Positions 32,910 through 41,446 of a stretch of DNA of 43,987 nucleotides are shown in pieces. The position numbers were made by a program, and so were the translations under genes. Within the stretch, counting starts at the first letter, position 1, and each line of letters opens with the position of its first letter. Source of the stretch: Pseudonocardia sp. CNS-004 (GTDB lineage Bacteria; Actinomycetota; Actinomycetes; Mycobacteriales; Pseudonocardiaceae); NCBI GenBank assembly GCA_001942185.1, contig MKJV01000125.1, positions 1-43,987 of the forward strand, given 5' to 3'. The notes below the pieces were generated by a model. The model saw only the letters and a program-made list of their open reading frames with translations. It ran no database searches and was not told the origin of the DNA.

Positions 32910-35288
32910 GCACCAGCACGCACAACGGGCGCGCCCACGCGGGCCCGGTCAACCCCAATACCGGCAACCTCGCCGTCAACCCCGACCCCACCAGGCCCGC
33001 CCCCTTCGGGCCCGGCACCGACCTGGACGGCGCTGCGACCCGGACGGCGCTGCCGTGGTCGGTACGCCGTCCTCGGTGTCCGGGGCGGCCCCAGCCACCG
33101 AGCCGGCCCCGGTGAGCGGCTCGACTCCGGAGTTCGGGCCGGTCCCGGTGAGCGAGCCGCGACTGCCGGACGCCGATGAGCAGCTCGAGCAGGGCGGCCA
33201 GCGCGCGGACGCACCGGCCGCGGGCGAGCGGGGCGGGCGGGTCGCGCGGCGGCCGCTGGTTCCGCCCGCCTGGACGGGCGCGGCCAAGTCGGTGGGTGCG
33301 GCGGGGTGGCGCCACACCCGCCGGCACACCACGATCGTGGCCCGCGGTGCCGAGCAGCAGCGGCAGCGGCGCAAGGCCGATCGGGAGCAGGGGGATCTGA
33401 AGGCCGCGCGCGGGCTGGCGGTGGCCCGGGGTGACTACGAGCAGGCCCGGGAGATCAGCCGGCAGCTGGTCCAGGAACGCTACGTCGGCGCGGAGGCGCT
33501 CAAGGCGCGGATCGAGCTGACGTGGATGGCGCTGACCCGGGCCGCGGTCGTCGTGTTGGTGCTGGCCGGGATCGCGATCGTGGCCGGCACGGTGAACGCG
33601 TTCGGGCACTGGCTGGGCCCGTGGGACGCCCTGGACGTGCTGTACCTGCTGGGTGCCCTGGTGGCCGGCGGCTTCTACACCGCCCACTACGTGGTGACCC
33701 ACTGGCAGCAGGTCGCGGCCTGCGTGCTCGCGATCGCCGGAGTGGTGTGGGTGTCGCGGCGCTGGCGCGATGGCAAGCGGCTCGGTGAGCACGTGCTGCC
33801 GATCGACCTGCGCCGCGGGGACGCGGTCACCCTCGTCGACTTCGACGAGTCCGCGCTGGTCACCGCGCTGGCCAACATCGGGGTGCCGGCGTTGAAGGAG
33901 GCGGTCAAGGACGGTTGGCCCAACCGGGCCACCGACCGGGCCTGGGTGCAGTTCCCGGTGGTGGACGGCAACGGCATGACCGCGAGCCTGCGGCTGCCGC
34001 TGGGTGCCCCGGTGGAGAAGCTGCGCAAGGCCAAGGTCACCCTGGCCCACAACCTGGGGTGCCTGCCCGCGGAGCTGTGGATCGAGCGCAACTCCGACGA
34101 CGCCACCGTGATGGACCTGTTCCGGCTCAACCCTGGTGAGCTGCGCAAACCCGTCCCGGACTACCCGCTGTTGCATGAGGGCACCACGGACTACTTCACC
34201 GGGTTCCCGGTCGGGATCTCCCCGCGCGGGCAGGAGATCACCGGCCACACCAACGAACGCAACTACGTGGTCAGCGGGATCATGGGCTCGGGCAAGTCGA
34301 CCCTGGTGCTGACGCTGTTGGCCGGGGCGATCCTGGACCCGTTGGTGGACATCGACGTGTTCGTGTTCGCGCAGAACGCCGACTACGACGGGCTCAAGGA
34401 CTGCTTCGACACCTTCGTCATGGGCGACACCGCGGAGAACGTGCAGGCCTGCCGCGACCACATCGCCGACCTGCACGCCGACCTGGAACGCCGCGGCGAG
34501 CTGTTGCAGAAGCACGGGGTGAACTCGGTCAACCGGCAGGTCGCGGCCAAGGAACCAGGCCTGCGGCCCCGCATCGTGGTGATCGACGAGTGCCAGTCCT
34601 ACTTCCGCCAGGACAAGCCCGAAGACCGCCGCGCGGTGGTCAACCAGATCGTGCGGTTCTTCTCCGCGGCCCGCAAGTACGGGATCACTTGCGTGTTCGT
34701 CACCCCGGTGCCCTCGGACCAGTCGCTGCCGCGGGACCTGGTGTCGGTGACCACCAACCGGGCCTGCTACGCGATCGGGGACAAGACCCGCAACAACGTG
34801 GTGCTCGGGGAGAAGGCACACGAGAACGGCATCTCCGCGCTCGGACTCAAGCCGCGCACCAAGGACGAACTGCGCGACGTGGGCACCTCCATCACCGTGG
34901 GGTTCACCGAGGAGGACGGCACCGTGCTGCGCTCGTACTACCTCTCCCGCCCCCAGCAGGAACAGCTCGCCCAACGCGCCAAGCAGCTGCGCTCCGGCGC
35001 CGCCCGCCAGCGCCAGCCGGAGCCGCGGGATGTGCTCACCGACGCGCTGGAGGTGATGGGCACCGAGGTCACCCGGGCCTCGCACGTCGCCGACGCCATG
35101 GCCGCCCGCTGGGGCCACTACCACGCTGGGGCATCAAGCAGCTCGTCGACGCGCTGGCCGCCGAGGGGGTCAAGGTGCCCTCCACCGGCAACAAGTACCC
35201 CATCAACCCGAACACGCTGCGTGACGCCCTGGCCGGTCGGGACGCTGGTCCCGTGGTCGCGCCGACCACGACGGCTGACCCGAGTTAG
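32906..35288 (+). CDS. traB: FtsK/SpoIIIE-type conjugative DNA translocase (TraB), two frameshifts
   Basis: TraB moves double-stranded DNA between cells as a hexameric pump. Order: disordered Pro-rich N-terminus; basic region; two membrane helices (VVVLVLAGIAIVAGTVNAFG; LDVLYLLGALVAGGFYTAHY); then the ATPase with Walker A GIMGSGKST at about residue 460 and Walker B RIVVIDECQSYF; and a C-terminal winged helix (IKQLVDALAAEGVKVPSTGN ... NPNTLRDAL) resembling the gamma domain that reads clt. One base is missing near 33050-33060 and one in the G run near 35115. With both restored the protein is about 794 residues. CTAACTCG repeats, candidate clt, begin inside its last codons. Confidence 0.9.
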
Positions 35289-35441
35289 GCGCCGGGCACC
35301 CGCCACGCACCCCCGTAACCAGGGGGTTCACGTGCCTCGGACCCGGCGCCTAACTCGCTAACTTCCCTCACTCCGCCCAGCTCAGCCCACGAGTGAGGCC
35401 CGAGTTAGCAACCTAACTCGCCACCGCCGAGCTAACCCGAG
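35281..35441. repeat. CTAACTCG repeats and inverted repeats after traB, candidate clt
   Basis: A perfect 16-bp inverted repeat (35281-35296 and 35342-35357) encloses a smaller hairpin ACCCCC...GGGGGT. A second perfect palindrome, CGAGTTAG-CAAC-CTAACTCG, is at 35401-35420. The 8-mer CTAACTCG or its complement occurs four times, plus near copies (GCTAACCCGAG at 35431). The TraB recognition sites of known actinomycete elements are 8-bp repeats close to traB. Confidence 0.65.
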
Positions 35442-35530
35442 ATCTAACCCCCGGCTAGCGCACCCACCGGTGCCCTCGCCCGGCCCCGCACGCCCACACG
35501 CGACTACTCACAGTCACGAGACGACACGTC

Positions 35531-35755
35531 ATGGAGACCGCATTGGCCAGCACCGACCGCCCCGCCGGGCGGACCGACCAGCCCCCCACCGTCCGCGAGA
35601 TCGCCGCCTTCGCCGCCCGGCTGCGCGCCGTCGCGGCCGCCGGACCGGACGTCGACCCGGCCGAGCGGGCCGCCTTCCTCGCCGACAAGGCCGCCCTGCT
35701 CGCCCGCATCCACCACCACGCCAACCGCCACGACCGCAACGGAGGTGACCGGTGA
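35531..35755 (+). CDS. Small hypothetical protein
   Basis: 74 residues, helical and Ala-rich (VREIAAFAARLRAVAAAG; LADKAALLARIHHHANR). No recognised family. First gene after the clt-like repeats, so it may start a second transcript; stop overlaps the next ATG. Confidence 0.6.
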   Translation: METALASTDRPAGRTDQPPTVREIAAFAARLRAVAAAGPDVDPAERAAFLADKAALLARIHHHANRHDRNGGDR

Positions 35756-35993
35756 TGGCCACCGGCCGCTGGATCGCCACCAACTCCCCCAACGAACGCA
35801 GCGGGGTCGGGTACGTGCCCGGCCGCCCACCCGGCGTCAAGGCCAAGTCCGGCGTCGTCGACTTCGTCGAGCACGACTGCCAGCCCCCCGCCAGCGGCAG
35901 CACCTGGACCTGCGGATGCGGCCGGTCCTGGCACTGGTCGCCGCGCGCCGGGGTGTTCACCTGGGGTCAGGCCAAGCGGGGCGGTGGCGATGA
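35755..35993 (+). CDS. Small zinc-ribbon-like protein, probable frameshift at 3' end
   Basis: About 78 residues. A zinc-ribbon-like part HDCQPPASGSTWTCGCGRSW has Cys-x-Cys and a further Cys/His. In the given sequence the frame runs on through the next gene; losing one base near 35970 would explain this, because the other frame ends at TGA 35991-35993, overlapping the next ATG as elsewhere in the operon. Confidence 0.5.
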
Positions 35994-36922
35994 CCGGGAT
36001 CGAGTGGACCGATCGCACCTGGAACCCGGTCACCGGCTGCACGAAGGTGTCCCCGGGCTGCGATCGCTGCTACGCCGAGAACATCGCCCGCCGCTTCGCC
36101 GGCAGCCCGGCGTTCCCGAACGGGTTCGACGTGACGCTGCGACCGGAGCGGCTCGCGCAGCCGCGCGGCTGGCGCAAGCCGGCCCGGGTGTTCGTCAACT
36201 CGATGTCGGACCTGTTCCACGCCGACGTCCCGGACGCGTTCATCGCCCGGGTGTGGGCGGTCATGGCCGCCACCCCACGGCACACCTACCAGGTGCTGAC
36301 CAAGCGGCACGGCCGGATGCGCGCGCTGCTGTCGTCGCCGAGCTTCGGCCACCTCGTCGCCGAGGAAGGCCGCCGCCACGTCATCGGCTGCCAGCAGGAC
36401 TGGGTGGCCGTGGGCGCGATGCTCGCGCACGACGTCCTGTCTCTGCCTGATGGACGCGGACGCGTCGTCCCCCGCCCGCTGCCGAATGTGTGGGTCGGTG
36501 TCTCGGCCGAGGACCAGCGGCGCGCCGAGCTGCGCATCCCCGCCCTGCTCGGCACCCCAGCCGCGGTCCGGTTCGTCTCTGCGGAACCGCTGCTCGGGCC
36601 GATCGATCTGTCGCGCTGGCTCGGCATCGAGCGGTACGACTCGTTCGGCTGGGGCGAGGAGATGTTCGCCGCCCTGAACGGGCGGGTGGGCGGCGGCCTG
36701 CACTGGCTGATCGTCGGCGGCGAGTCCGGGCCCGGCGCCCGCCCCATGCGCCCCGCCTGGGCACGCGACCTCGTCGAGCAGTGCCACGCCGCGCACGTGC
36801 CGGTGTTCGTCAAGCAGCTCGGCTCCGCGCACGGCCCACACAAGGGCAGCGACACGGCCACCTGGCCACCGGAGCTACGGGTGCGCGAATGGCCGACCGC
36901 CCGGCCGGAGGTCGCGTCATGA
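35990..36922 (+). CDS. DUF5131 (phage Gp37/Gp68-like) radical-SAM-like protein
   Basis: 310 residues. The start MTGIEWTDRTWNPVTGCTKV continues with a Cys17-x6-Cys24-x2-Cys27 pattern (CTKVSPGCDRCYAEN), the hallmark of this family, which resembles radical-SAM iron-sulfur binding with altered spacing. Later conserved parts are FVNSMSDLFHADVPDAFI, VLTKRHGRM, WVGVSAEDQRRAELRIPALL, FVSAEPLLGPIDL and IVGGESGPGARPM. Common in phages and mobile elements; the reaction is unknown, with DNA or nucleotide modification as a possibility. It sits next to ASCH and methyltransferase genes. Confidence 0.88.
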   Translation: MTGIEWTDRTWNPVTGCTKVSPGCDRCYAENIARRFAGSPAFPNGFDVTLRPERLAQPRGWRKPARVFVNSMSDLFHADVPDAFIARVWAVMAATPRHTYQVLTKRHGRMRALLSSPSFGHLVAEEGRRHVIGCQQDWVAVGAMLAHDVLSLPDGRGRVVPRPLPNVWVGVSAEDQRRAELRIPALLGTPAAVRFVSAEPLLGPIDLSRWLGIERYDSFGWGEEMFAALNGRVGGGLHWLIVGGESGPGARPMRPAWARDLVEQCHAAHVPVFVKQLGSAHGPHKGSDTATWPPELRVREWPTARPEVAS

Positions 36923-37320
36923 ACACGCTCAGCGTCCCCGGCACCGATCCGTTCCCGACCCTCGCCAACCTGACCGCCTTCGGCCACTGCTGCTACTCGA
37001 TGGGTGAGAACGGCGAGACCGTGCTCGTGGTCGGGCACGGCCGTCGTGCCCGCGCCGCGGTCAACGCGTGGCGCCGCATGTTCTGGCCGAACGATGCCGG
37101 GTTCGAGATCGCCGACCGGTGGGCCGTCGTGCACACCACCTGCGGCTGCACCGAGGACCAGCACCGCGAGCACGAAGACTCCGACGACGACTGCGGCGAC
37201 GCGTGCGCCCACCCCGGGCTCGCGCCGTGCACAGACAGGTACGAGGCCTATGTGTGGTGGGCCGCCTACGTCGACCCCGCCACGCCCGGCGCGATCGCCG
37301 TGACGGTGACCGAATGGTGA
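36919..37320 (+). CDS. Hypothetical protein with Cys/His-rich acidic middle
   Basis: 133 residues. Contains TTCGCTEDQHREHEDSDDD and CGDACAHPG, likely a metal-binding insert, between aromatic strands (MGENGETVLVVGHGRRARAA; RYEAYVWWAAYVD). No recognised family. The ATG overlaps the DUF5131 stop. Confidence 0.6.
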   Translation: MNTLSVPGTDPFPTLANLTAFGHCCYSMGENGETVLVVGHGRRARAAVNAWRRMFWPNDAGFEIADRWAVVHTTCGCTEDQHREHEDSDDDCGDACAHPGLAPCTDRYEAYVWWAAYVDPATPGAIAVTVTEW

Positions 37321-37748
37321 CCCCGGCCCGCCGCACCGACGCGGCCACCAAGGCGCTCACCATCTGGCAGCCGTGGGCCGAGTGCATCGCCACCGGCGCC
37401 AAGACCGTCGAGAACCGGCGCCGCCCGTTCGGCTACCGCGGCCCGCTGGCCATCCATGCCGGGCTGCGCCGCGACCACCGCGCCGAGTCCTGGCCGCAGA
37501 TGCGGGCGATCGTCGGCGACCCCGACGCGCTCGTCACCGGCGCGCTGGTCGCGGTCGCCGAGCTCGTCGACTGCCACCTCGATGCCGGGTGCTGCCGCCC
37601 CTGGGGCGAGGCCGACGCGGTCCACCTGGTGCTCGCGAACATCCGCCGCCTGCCCCGGCCGGTCCCGGCCCGCGGGCAGCGCGGGCTCTGGGACGCCACC
37701 CACCTGCTCGACACCCGCCCGCTCGACGCACCGGAGGCCACGCCGTGA
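37314..37748 (+). CDS. ASCH-domain protein
   Basis: 144 residues. ALTIWQPWAECIATGAKTVE followed by NRRRPFGYRGPLAIHAG is the ASCH/PUA-like signature (a ligand pocket for modified nucleotides or RNA). The later LVAVAELVDCHLDAGCC and RPVPARGQRGLW also fit. Related YqfB-type ASCH proteins hydrolyse N4-acetylcytidine; whether this one does is unknown. It precedes the C5 methyltransferase with a GTGA overlap. Confidence 0.8.
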   Translation: MVTPARRTDAATKALTIWQPWAECIATGAKTVENRRRPFGYRGPLAIHAGLRRDHRAESWPQMRAIVGDPDALVTGALVAVAELVDCHLDAGCCRPWGEADAVHLVLANIRRLPRPVPARGQRGLWDATHLLDTRPLDAPEATP

Positions 37749-39274
37749 TCACGATCGCTGACCTGTTCTGCGGGGCCGGGGGTTCCGGGCTCGGCGCGTC
37801 GGTGGTGCCCGGCGTGCAGCTGCGCTACGCCGCCAACCACTGGCGCACTGCGGTCGAGACCCACGCGCAGAACTTCCCGGACACCGACCACGACGTCGCC
37901 GACATCTCCCAGGTCGACCCGCGCCGCACTCCGCGCACCGACATCCTGTGGGCCTCACCGGAGTGCACCAACCACTCCGTCGCCAAGGGCCGCCGCCGGC
38001 CCGCCGTGCAGCCGGACCTGTTCGGGGAGACTCTGCCCGACGAGGCCGCGGAGCGGTCGCGGGCGACGATGTGGGACGTCCCGCGGTTCGCCGAGCACCA
38101 CCGCTACCGCGCGGTCATCGTCGAGAACGTCGTCGACGCCGCCCGCTGGATCATGTGGCCCGCCTGGCTGCAGGCCATGACCCTGCTCGGCTACCGGCAC
38201 CGGGTCGTCTACCTCAACTCGATGCACGCCCCCGCGATCGCCGCACCGCGGGCACCGCAGTCGCGGGATCGGCTCTACGTGGTGTTCTGGCGCGACGGGC
38301 AGCCGGCGCCCGAGCTCGAAGCTCGGCCGTGGGCGTGGTGCTCGGCGTGCGGGATGCAGGTGCAGGCGGTTCAGTCGTGGAAGCGGCCGGACCGGGCGCC
38401 GTGGGGCCGCTACCGCGCGCAGTACGTCTACCGGTGCCCGCGCCCGGAGTGCCGGTACGCGGTCGTCGAACCGTACGTCGACCCGGCCGCCGCCGCGATC
38501 GACTGGACGCTGCGCGGGCAGCGCATCGGCGACCGCGACCGGCCCCTCTCGGTCAAGACCCTCGCGCGGATCGCGGCCGGGCTGCACCGCTACGCCCGCC
38601 CGCTCGTCGTGCCGTCCGGTGGCACCTGGAACGAGGACGCCCGGCCGGTCGACCGGCCGTTCCGGGCGCGCACCACGCGCGAGGCCGAGGCGCTGGTCGT
38701 GCCGGTGGAGGGCCGCGACGGCAAGACGGCGTCTCCGGCGTCGGTGCCGCTGCGGACGCAGTCGACCCGCGCCGAGACCGCGCTGGTGGTGCCCGACTGC
38801 GGCACCGGTGTCGCCCGGCGCGTCGCCCGGGAGCTGCCGACGATGGGCGCCGTCGACACCGCCGGGCTGGCGTTCATCGCCGAGCTGCGCGGCGGTGGCT
38901 CCGACGCCCGCGACGTCCGGGAGCCGCTGGCCACGGTCACGGCGTCCGGGAACCACCACATGCTCGTGCGGCACAACTCGAGCAAGGGCGACGGCGGGGA
39001 GATGTGCACCCCGGCCACCGAACCGGCCCGCACCCTCACCACCCACGGCCACCAATCCCTCGTCGGCTGGCCGCATGAGGTGCCGGCCGTCGAGGACTGC
39101 ACGTTCCGGATGCTCGAACCCCGCGAGATCCAGACCGCGATGGCCTTCCGCTCCGACTACCGCGTGCTCGGCACCCGCCGCGAGCAAGTGCGGCAGCTCG
39201 GCAACGCCGTCACCCCACCCGCCGCCGAGTTCCTCATCCGCGCCGTCGTCGACTCCCTCGGGGGTGGGCGATGA
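37745..39274 (+). CDS. C5 cytosine DNA methyltransferase
   Basis: 509 residues. Motif I ADLFCGAGGSGLG binds AdoMet; motif IV is SPECTNHS with nucleophile Cys74; motif VI is IVENV (Glu127); motif VIII is PQSRDRLY; motif X is GNAVTPPAAEF. In motif IV the usual Pro before the Cys is Glu (PEC instead of PPC). A zinc-ribbon insertion (CSACGMQVQA...YRCPRPECRY) lies near residues 200-240, followed by a long target-recognition region. No cognate restriction gene is adjacent, so it is an orphan methyltransferase, possibly guarding the element during transfer. Confidence 0.9.
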   Translation: MITIADLFCGAGGSGLGASVVPGVQLRYAANHWRTAVETHAQNFPDTDHDVADISQVDPRRTPRTDILWASPECTNHSVAKGRRRPAVQPDLFGETLPDEAAERSRATMWDVPRFAEHHRYRAVIVENVVDAARWIMWPAWLQAMTLLGYRHRVVYLNSMHAPAIAAPRAPQSRDRLYVVFWRDGQPAPELEARPWAWCSACGMQVQAVQSWKRPDRAPWGRYRAQYVYRCPRPECRYAVVEPYVDPAAAAIDWTLRGQRIGDRDRPLSVKTLARIAAGLHRYARPLVVPSGGTWNEDARPVDRPFRARTTREAEALVVPVEGRDGKTASPASVPLRTQSTRAETALVVPDCGTGVARRVARELPTMGAVDTAGLAFIAELRGGGSDARDVREPLATVTASGNHHMLVRHNSSKGDGGEMCTPATEPARTLTTHGHQSLVGWPHEVPAVEDCTFRMLEPREIQTAMAFRSDYRVLGTRREQVRQLGNAVTPPAAEFLIRAVVDSLGGGR

Positions 39275-39603
39275 GCACCCCCGCCGAGACGTTCGACCCG
39301 CTCGCACTGGCGCTGGTCCTCGCTCAGCTCGACGAGGTCGACCCGGAACACGAGCTGCTCGTCGCGGCCCGGCTCGCGCTCGACATCGCCGCCGCCCGCC
39401 GCGTCGAGCGCCGCGCCCTCCGCGAGGCCGCGCTCGACGTGCACGCCGCCCGGACCCCGGCCCAGTGGCGCCGCTGGGCACAGCACCACGCCCCGTTCGA
39501 GGAGCTCCAACGCCGCCGCGGGGAGGAACGCGGCCCCGACGGCCAATGGCGCGCGATCGACCGCGCCGACCGCACCCGCACCGACACCGGAGATGCCGCG
39601 TGA
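39271..39603 (+). CDS. Hypothetical protein, helical
   Basis: 110 residues, mostly helical and rich in Ala/Arg (LALALVLAQLDEVDPEHELL; WRRWAQHHAPFEELQRRRGE). No recognised family. Overlaps both neighbours by 4 bp. Confidence 0.6.
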   Translation: MSTPAETFDPLALALVLAQLDEVDPEHELLVAARLALDIAAARRVERRALREAALDVHAARTPAQWRRWAQHHAPFEELQRRRGEERGPDGQWRAIDRADRTRTDTGDAA

Positions 39604-41330
39604 ACCCCCACACCCCCACCACCGCCCCGGCCCCTCACCCCACCGCCACCGAGAACGGCCGCCAGAACGGCTCTCAGGGCCGCCTGAACGCCTCCATGCC
39701 GACCGCCGAGCAGGCTGCGCCGCTCAGCCCGGCCCATGCCGGTGCGGACGTCGACGCCCCAACCAGCGGCAGCGACCCGCGGCCCGTCGACGGCGCCGAG
39801 CTGCTCGACCGCGTCCACGCCGCGCTCGCCCGCTACGTCGTGCTGCCCTCCGATGCCGCCGCGGTCGCGGTCACCCTGTGGATCGCCGCCACCCACGCCC
39901 AACCCGCGTGGGCGCACGCCGCCCGGCTGGTGATCCGCGCACCGGAGAAGCGCTGCGGCAAGTCCCGGCTGCTCGACGTCGTCGAGGCGATGTGCTGGAA
40001 CCCGCTCGTGACCGTGAACGCCAGCCCGGCCGCGGTCTACCGGTCCATCACCGCCGACCCGCCCACGATGCTCGTCGACGAGGCCGACACCATCTTCGGG
40101 CCGAAAGCCGACGGGAACGAGGACCTGCGCGGCCTGCTCAACGCCGGCCACCAACGCGGACGCCCGGCGATCCGCTACGACGCCGCCGCCAACCGCGTCG
40201 AGCAGATCCCCACCTTCGCCATGGCCGCGCTGGCCGGGATCGGCGCCATGCCCGACACCATCGAGGACCGCGCCGTCGTCATCCGGATGCGCCGCCGCGC
40301 CGGTGGGGAGAAGGTCGCCCCCTACCGGCACAAGCGCGACCGGCCCGCGCTGCGCACGCTCGCACAAGAGCTCACCGCGTGGCTGCGTACGGACCTGCGG
40401 CCGCTCGAACACGCCGCACCCGCGATGCCGGTCGAGGACCGCGCCGCCGACACCTGGGAACCTCTCGTGGCCGTCGCCGACCACGCCGGTGGGCACTGGC
40501 CTGACCGGGCCCGCGCCGCGGTCATCACGCTCGTGGACGAGGCCACCGAGAAGTCCGAGAACTCCGACCGCATCCGCCTCCTGCTCGACATCCACGCCGC
40601 ATTCGCCGACCTTGACGCCATTCCCACCGTGCTATTGCTGCAGCGGCTCAAGGCCGATCCGGAAGCGCCGTGGGTCGACTACGGGCACAACGGACTCACC
40701 CCGATGAAGCTCGGAGTCCTGCTCCGTGAATACGACGTCTGCTCGCGCACCATCCGGTTCCCGGAATCCGGGCAAGCGAAGGGCTACTACCGGGCCGACT
40801 TCACCGATGCCTGGCGCCGCTACTGCCCATCGCTGCCCACGCCCGACGGCGCGCACGACGGCCCCGCAGCCGAGCGCGACGCGCCGGACGGACACCCGGG
40901 CGACGCTCGGGAGGGGGTAAGCCGTACCAGCCGTACCAGCCTCATCAGTGCAGGTCAGAGCGGTACGGCTTGCAACCCTGGTACGGCTCAAGCCGTACCA
41001 CCACCCGAGCCTGGTACGGCTCAAGCCGTACCACCCGACCAAGCCGTACCAGGGCTGACCAGGGAAAACGAGGCTGGTACGGCTGGTACGGCTTACCCAC
41101 CCCTCCGCGTCATCGGAGCGACCGATGACCCCGGACCGCACCGCTCAGATCACCTCCCTCCTCGGCCAGCTCGCCGGTCTGCTCGCCGAACCGGCCGACC
41201 GCGAAACCCCCGCCAGAAACGACGCACACAACCCCCCGCCGCGGGTGCTGCTCACGGTCGAGGAAGCAGCGCAACAGCTCGGTATTGGGAAGACCAAGAC
41301 GTATGGGTTTGTCAGAACTGGGGAGCTTGA
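39600..41330 (+). CDS. DUF3631 replication-associated ATPase
   Basis: DUF3631 proteins are helicase/primase-like ATPases of phages and actinobacterial elements, taken to support replication after excision. Walker A-like APEKRCGKSRLLD, Walker B-like TMLVDEADTIFG and sensor-like GNEDLRGLLNAGHQRG and IEDRAVVIRMRRR are present; the C-terminal DUF3631 part ends near WRRYCPSLPTPDG (residue about 415). GTG start at 39600, overlapping the previous stop. The frame stays open to 41330, 200 bp into xis, whereas a TGA overlapping the xis ATG lies at 41126-41128 in another frame; the real end is uncertain. The repeat array below lies in its 3' end. Confidence 0.82.
   Translation: MNPHTPTTAPAPHPTATENGRQNGSQGRLNASMPTAEQAAPLSPAHAGADVDAPTSGSDPRPVDGAELLDRVHAALARYVVLPSDAAAVAVTLWIAATHAQPAWAHAARLVIRAPEKRCGKSRLLDVVEAMCWNPLVTVNASPAAVYRSITADPPTMLVDEADTIFGPKADGNEDLRGLLNAGHQRGRPAIRYDAAANRVEQIPTFAMAALAGIGAMPDTIEDRAVVIRMRRRAGGEKVAPYRHKRDRPALRTLAQELTAWLRTDLRPLEHAAPAMPVEDRAADTWEPLVAVADHAGGHWPDRARAAVITLVDEATEKSENSDRIRLLLDIHAAFADLDAIPTVLLLQRLKADPEAPWVDYGHNGLTPMKLGVLLREYDVCSRTIRFPESGQAKGYYRADFTDAWRRYCPSLPTPDGAHDGPAAERDAPDGHPGDAREGVSRTSRTSLISAGQSGTACNPGTAQAVPPPEPGTAQAVPPDQAVPGLTRENEAGTAGTAYPPLRVIGATDDPGPHRSDHLPPRPARRSARRTGRPRNPRQKRRTQPPAAGAAHGRGSSATARYWEDQDVWVCQNWGA
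40919..41093. repeat. Ten-copy GGTACGGCT array, candidate replication origin
   Basis: GGTACGGCT or its complement AGCCGTACC occurs ten times in 175 bp: complements at 40920, 40929, 40991, 41024 and 41042; forward copies at 40962, 40980, 41013, 41076 and 41085. Paired direct copies sit at both ends in opposite orientation; two inverted pairs lie in the middle. The array is inside the 3' end of the DUF3631 gene. Confidence 0.8.
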
Positions 41331-41436
41331 GTCTGTCCGAATCGGTCGACTCCGCCGAATCCACGTCGACGCCATCGCGGCATTCGCTGCACGACTCGTG
41401 TCCGAGCAGAACACCAACAGAACTTCGGCCGCCTGA
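41125..41436 (+). CDS. xis: Excisionase / HTH protein (Xis)
   Basis: 103 residues. The C-terminal half is a MerR-like winged helix of the excisionase type: LLTVEEAAQQLGIGKTKTYG followed by FVRTGELESVRIGRLRRI. Such proteins bend the att site and bias the integrase towards excision. Place, 10 bp before int, supports this. ATG at 41125. Confidence 0.88.
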   Translation: MTPDRTAQITSLLGQLAGLLAEPADRETPARNDAHNPPPRVLLTVEEAAQQLGIGKTKTYGFVRTGELESVRIGRLRRIHVDAIAAFAARLVSEQNTNRTSAA

Positions 41437-41446
41437 AGGAGACCAG

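Noticed and set aside
32605..35124. An 839-residue minus-strand open frame opposite traB, and a 954-residue plus-strand frame at 4634-7498.
   Set aside because: Both lie opposite strong genes, have His/Arg/Gly-rich composition typical of antisense high-GC frames, and show no family similarity.
40919..41093. CRISPR array.
   Set aside because: Boxes are only 9 bp, in both orientations and with irregular spacing; there are no unique spacers and no cas genes.
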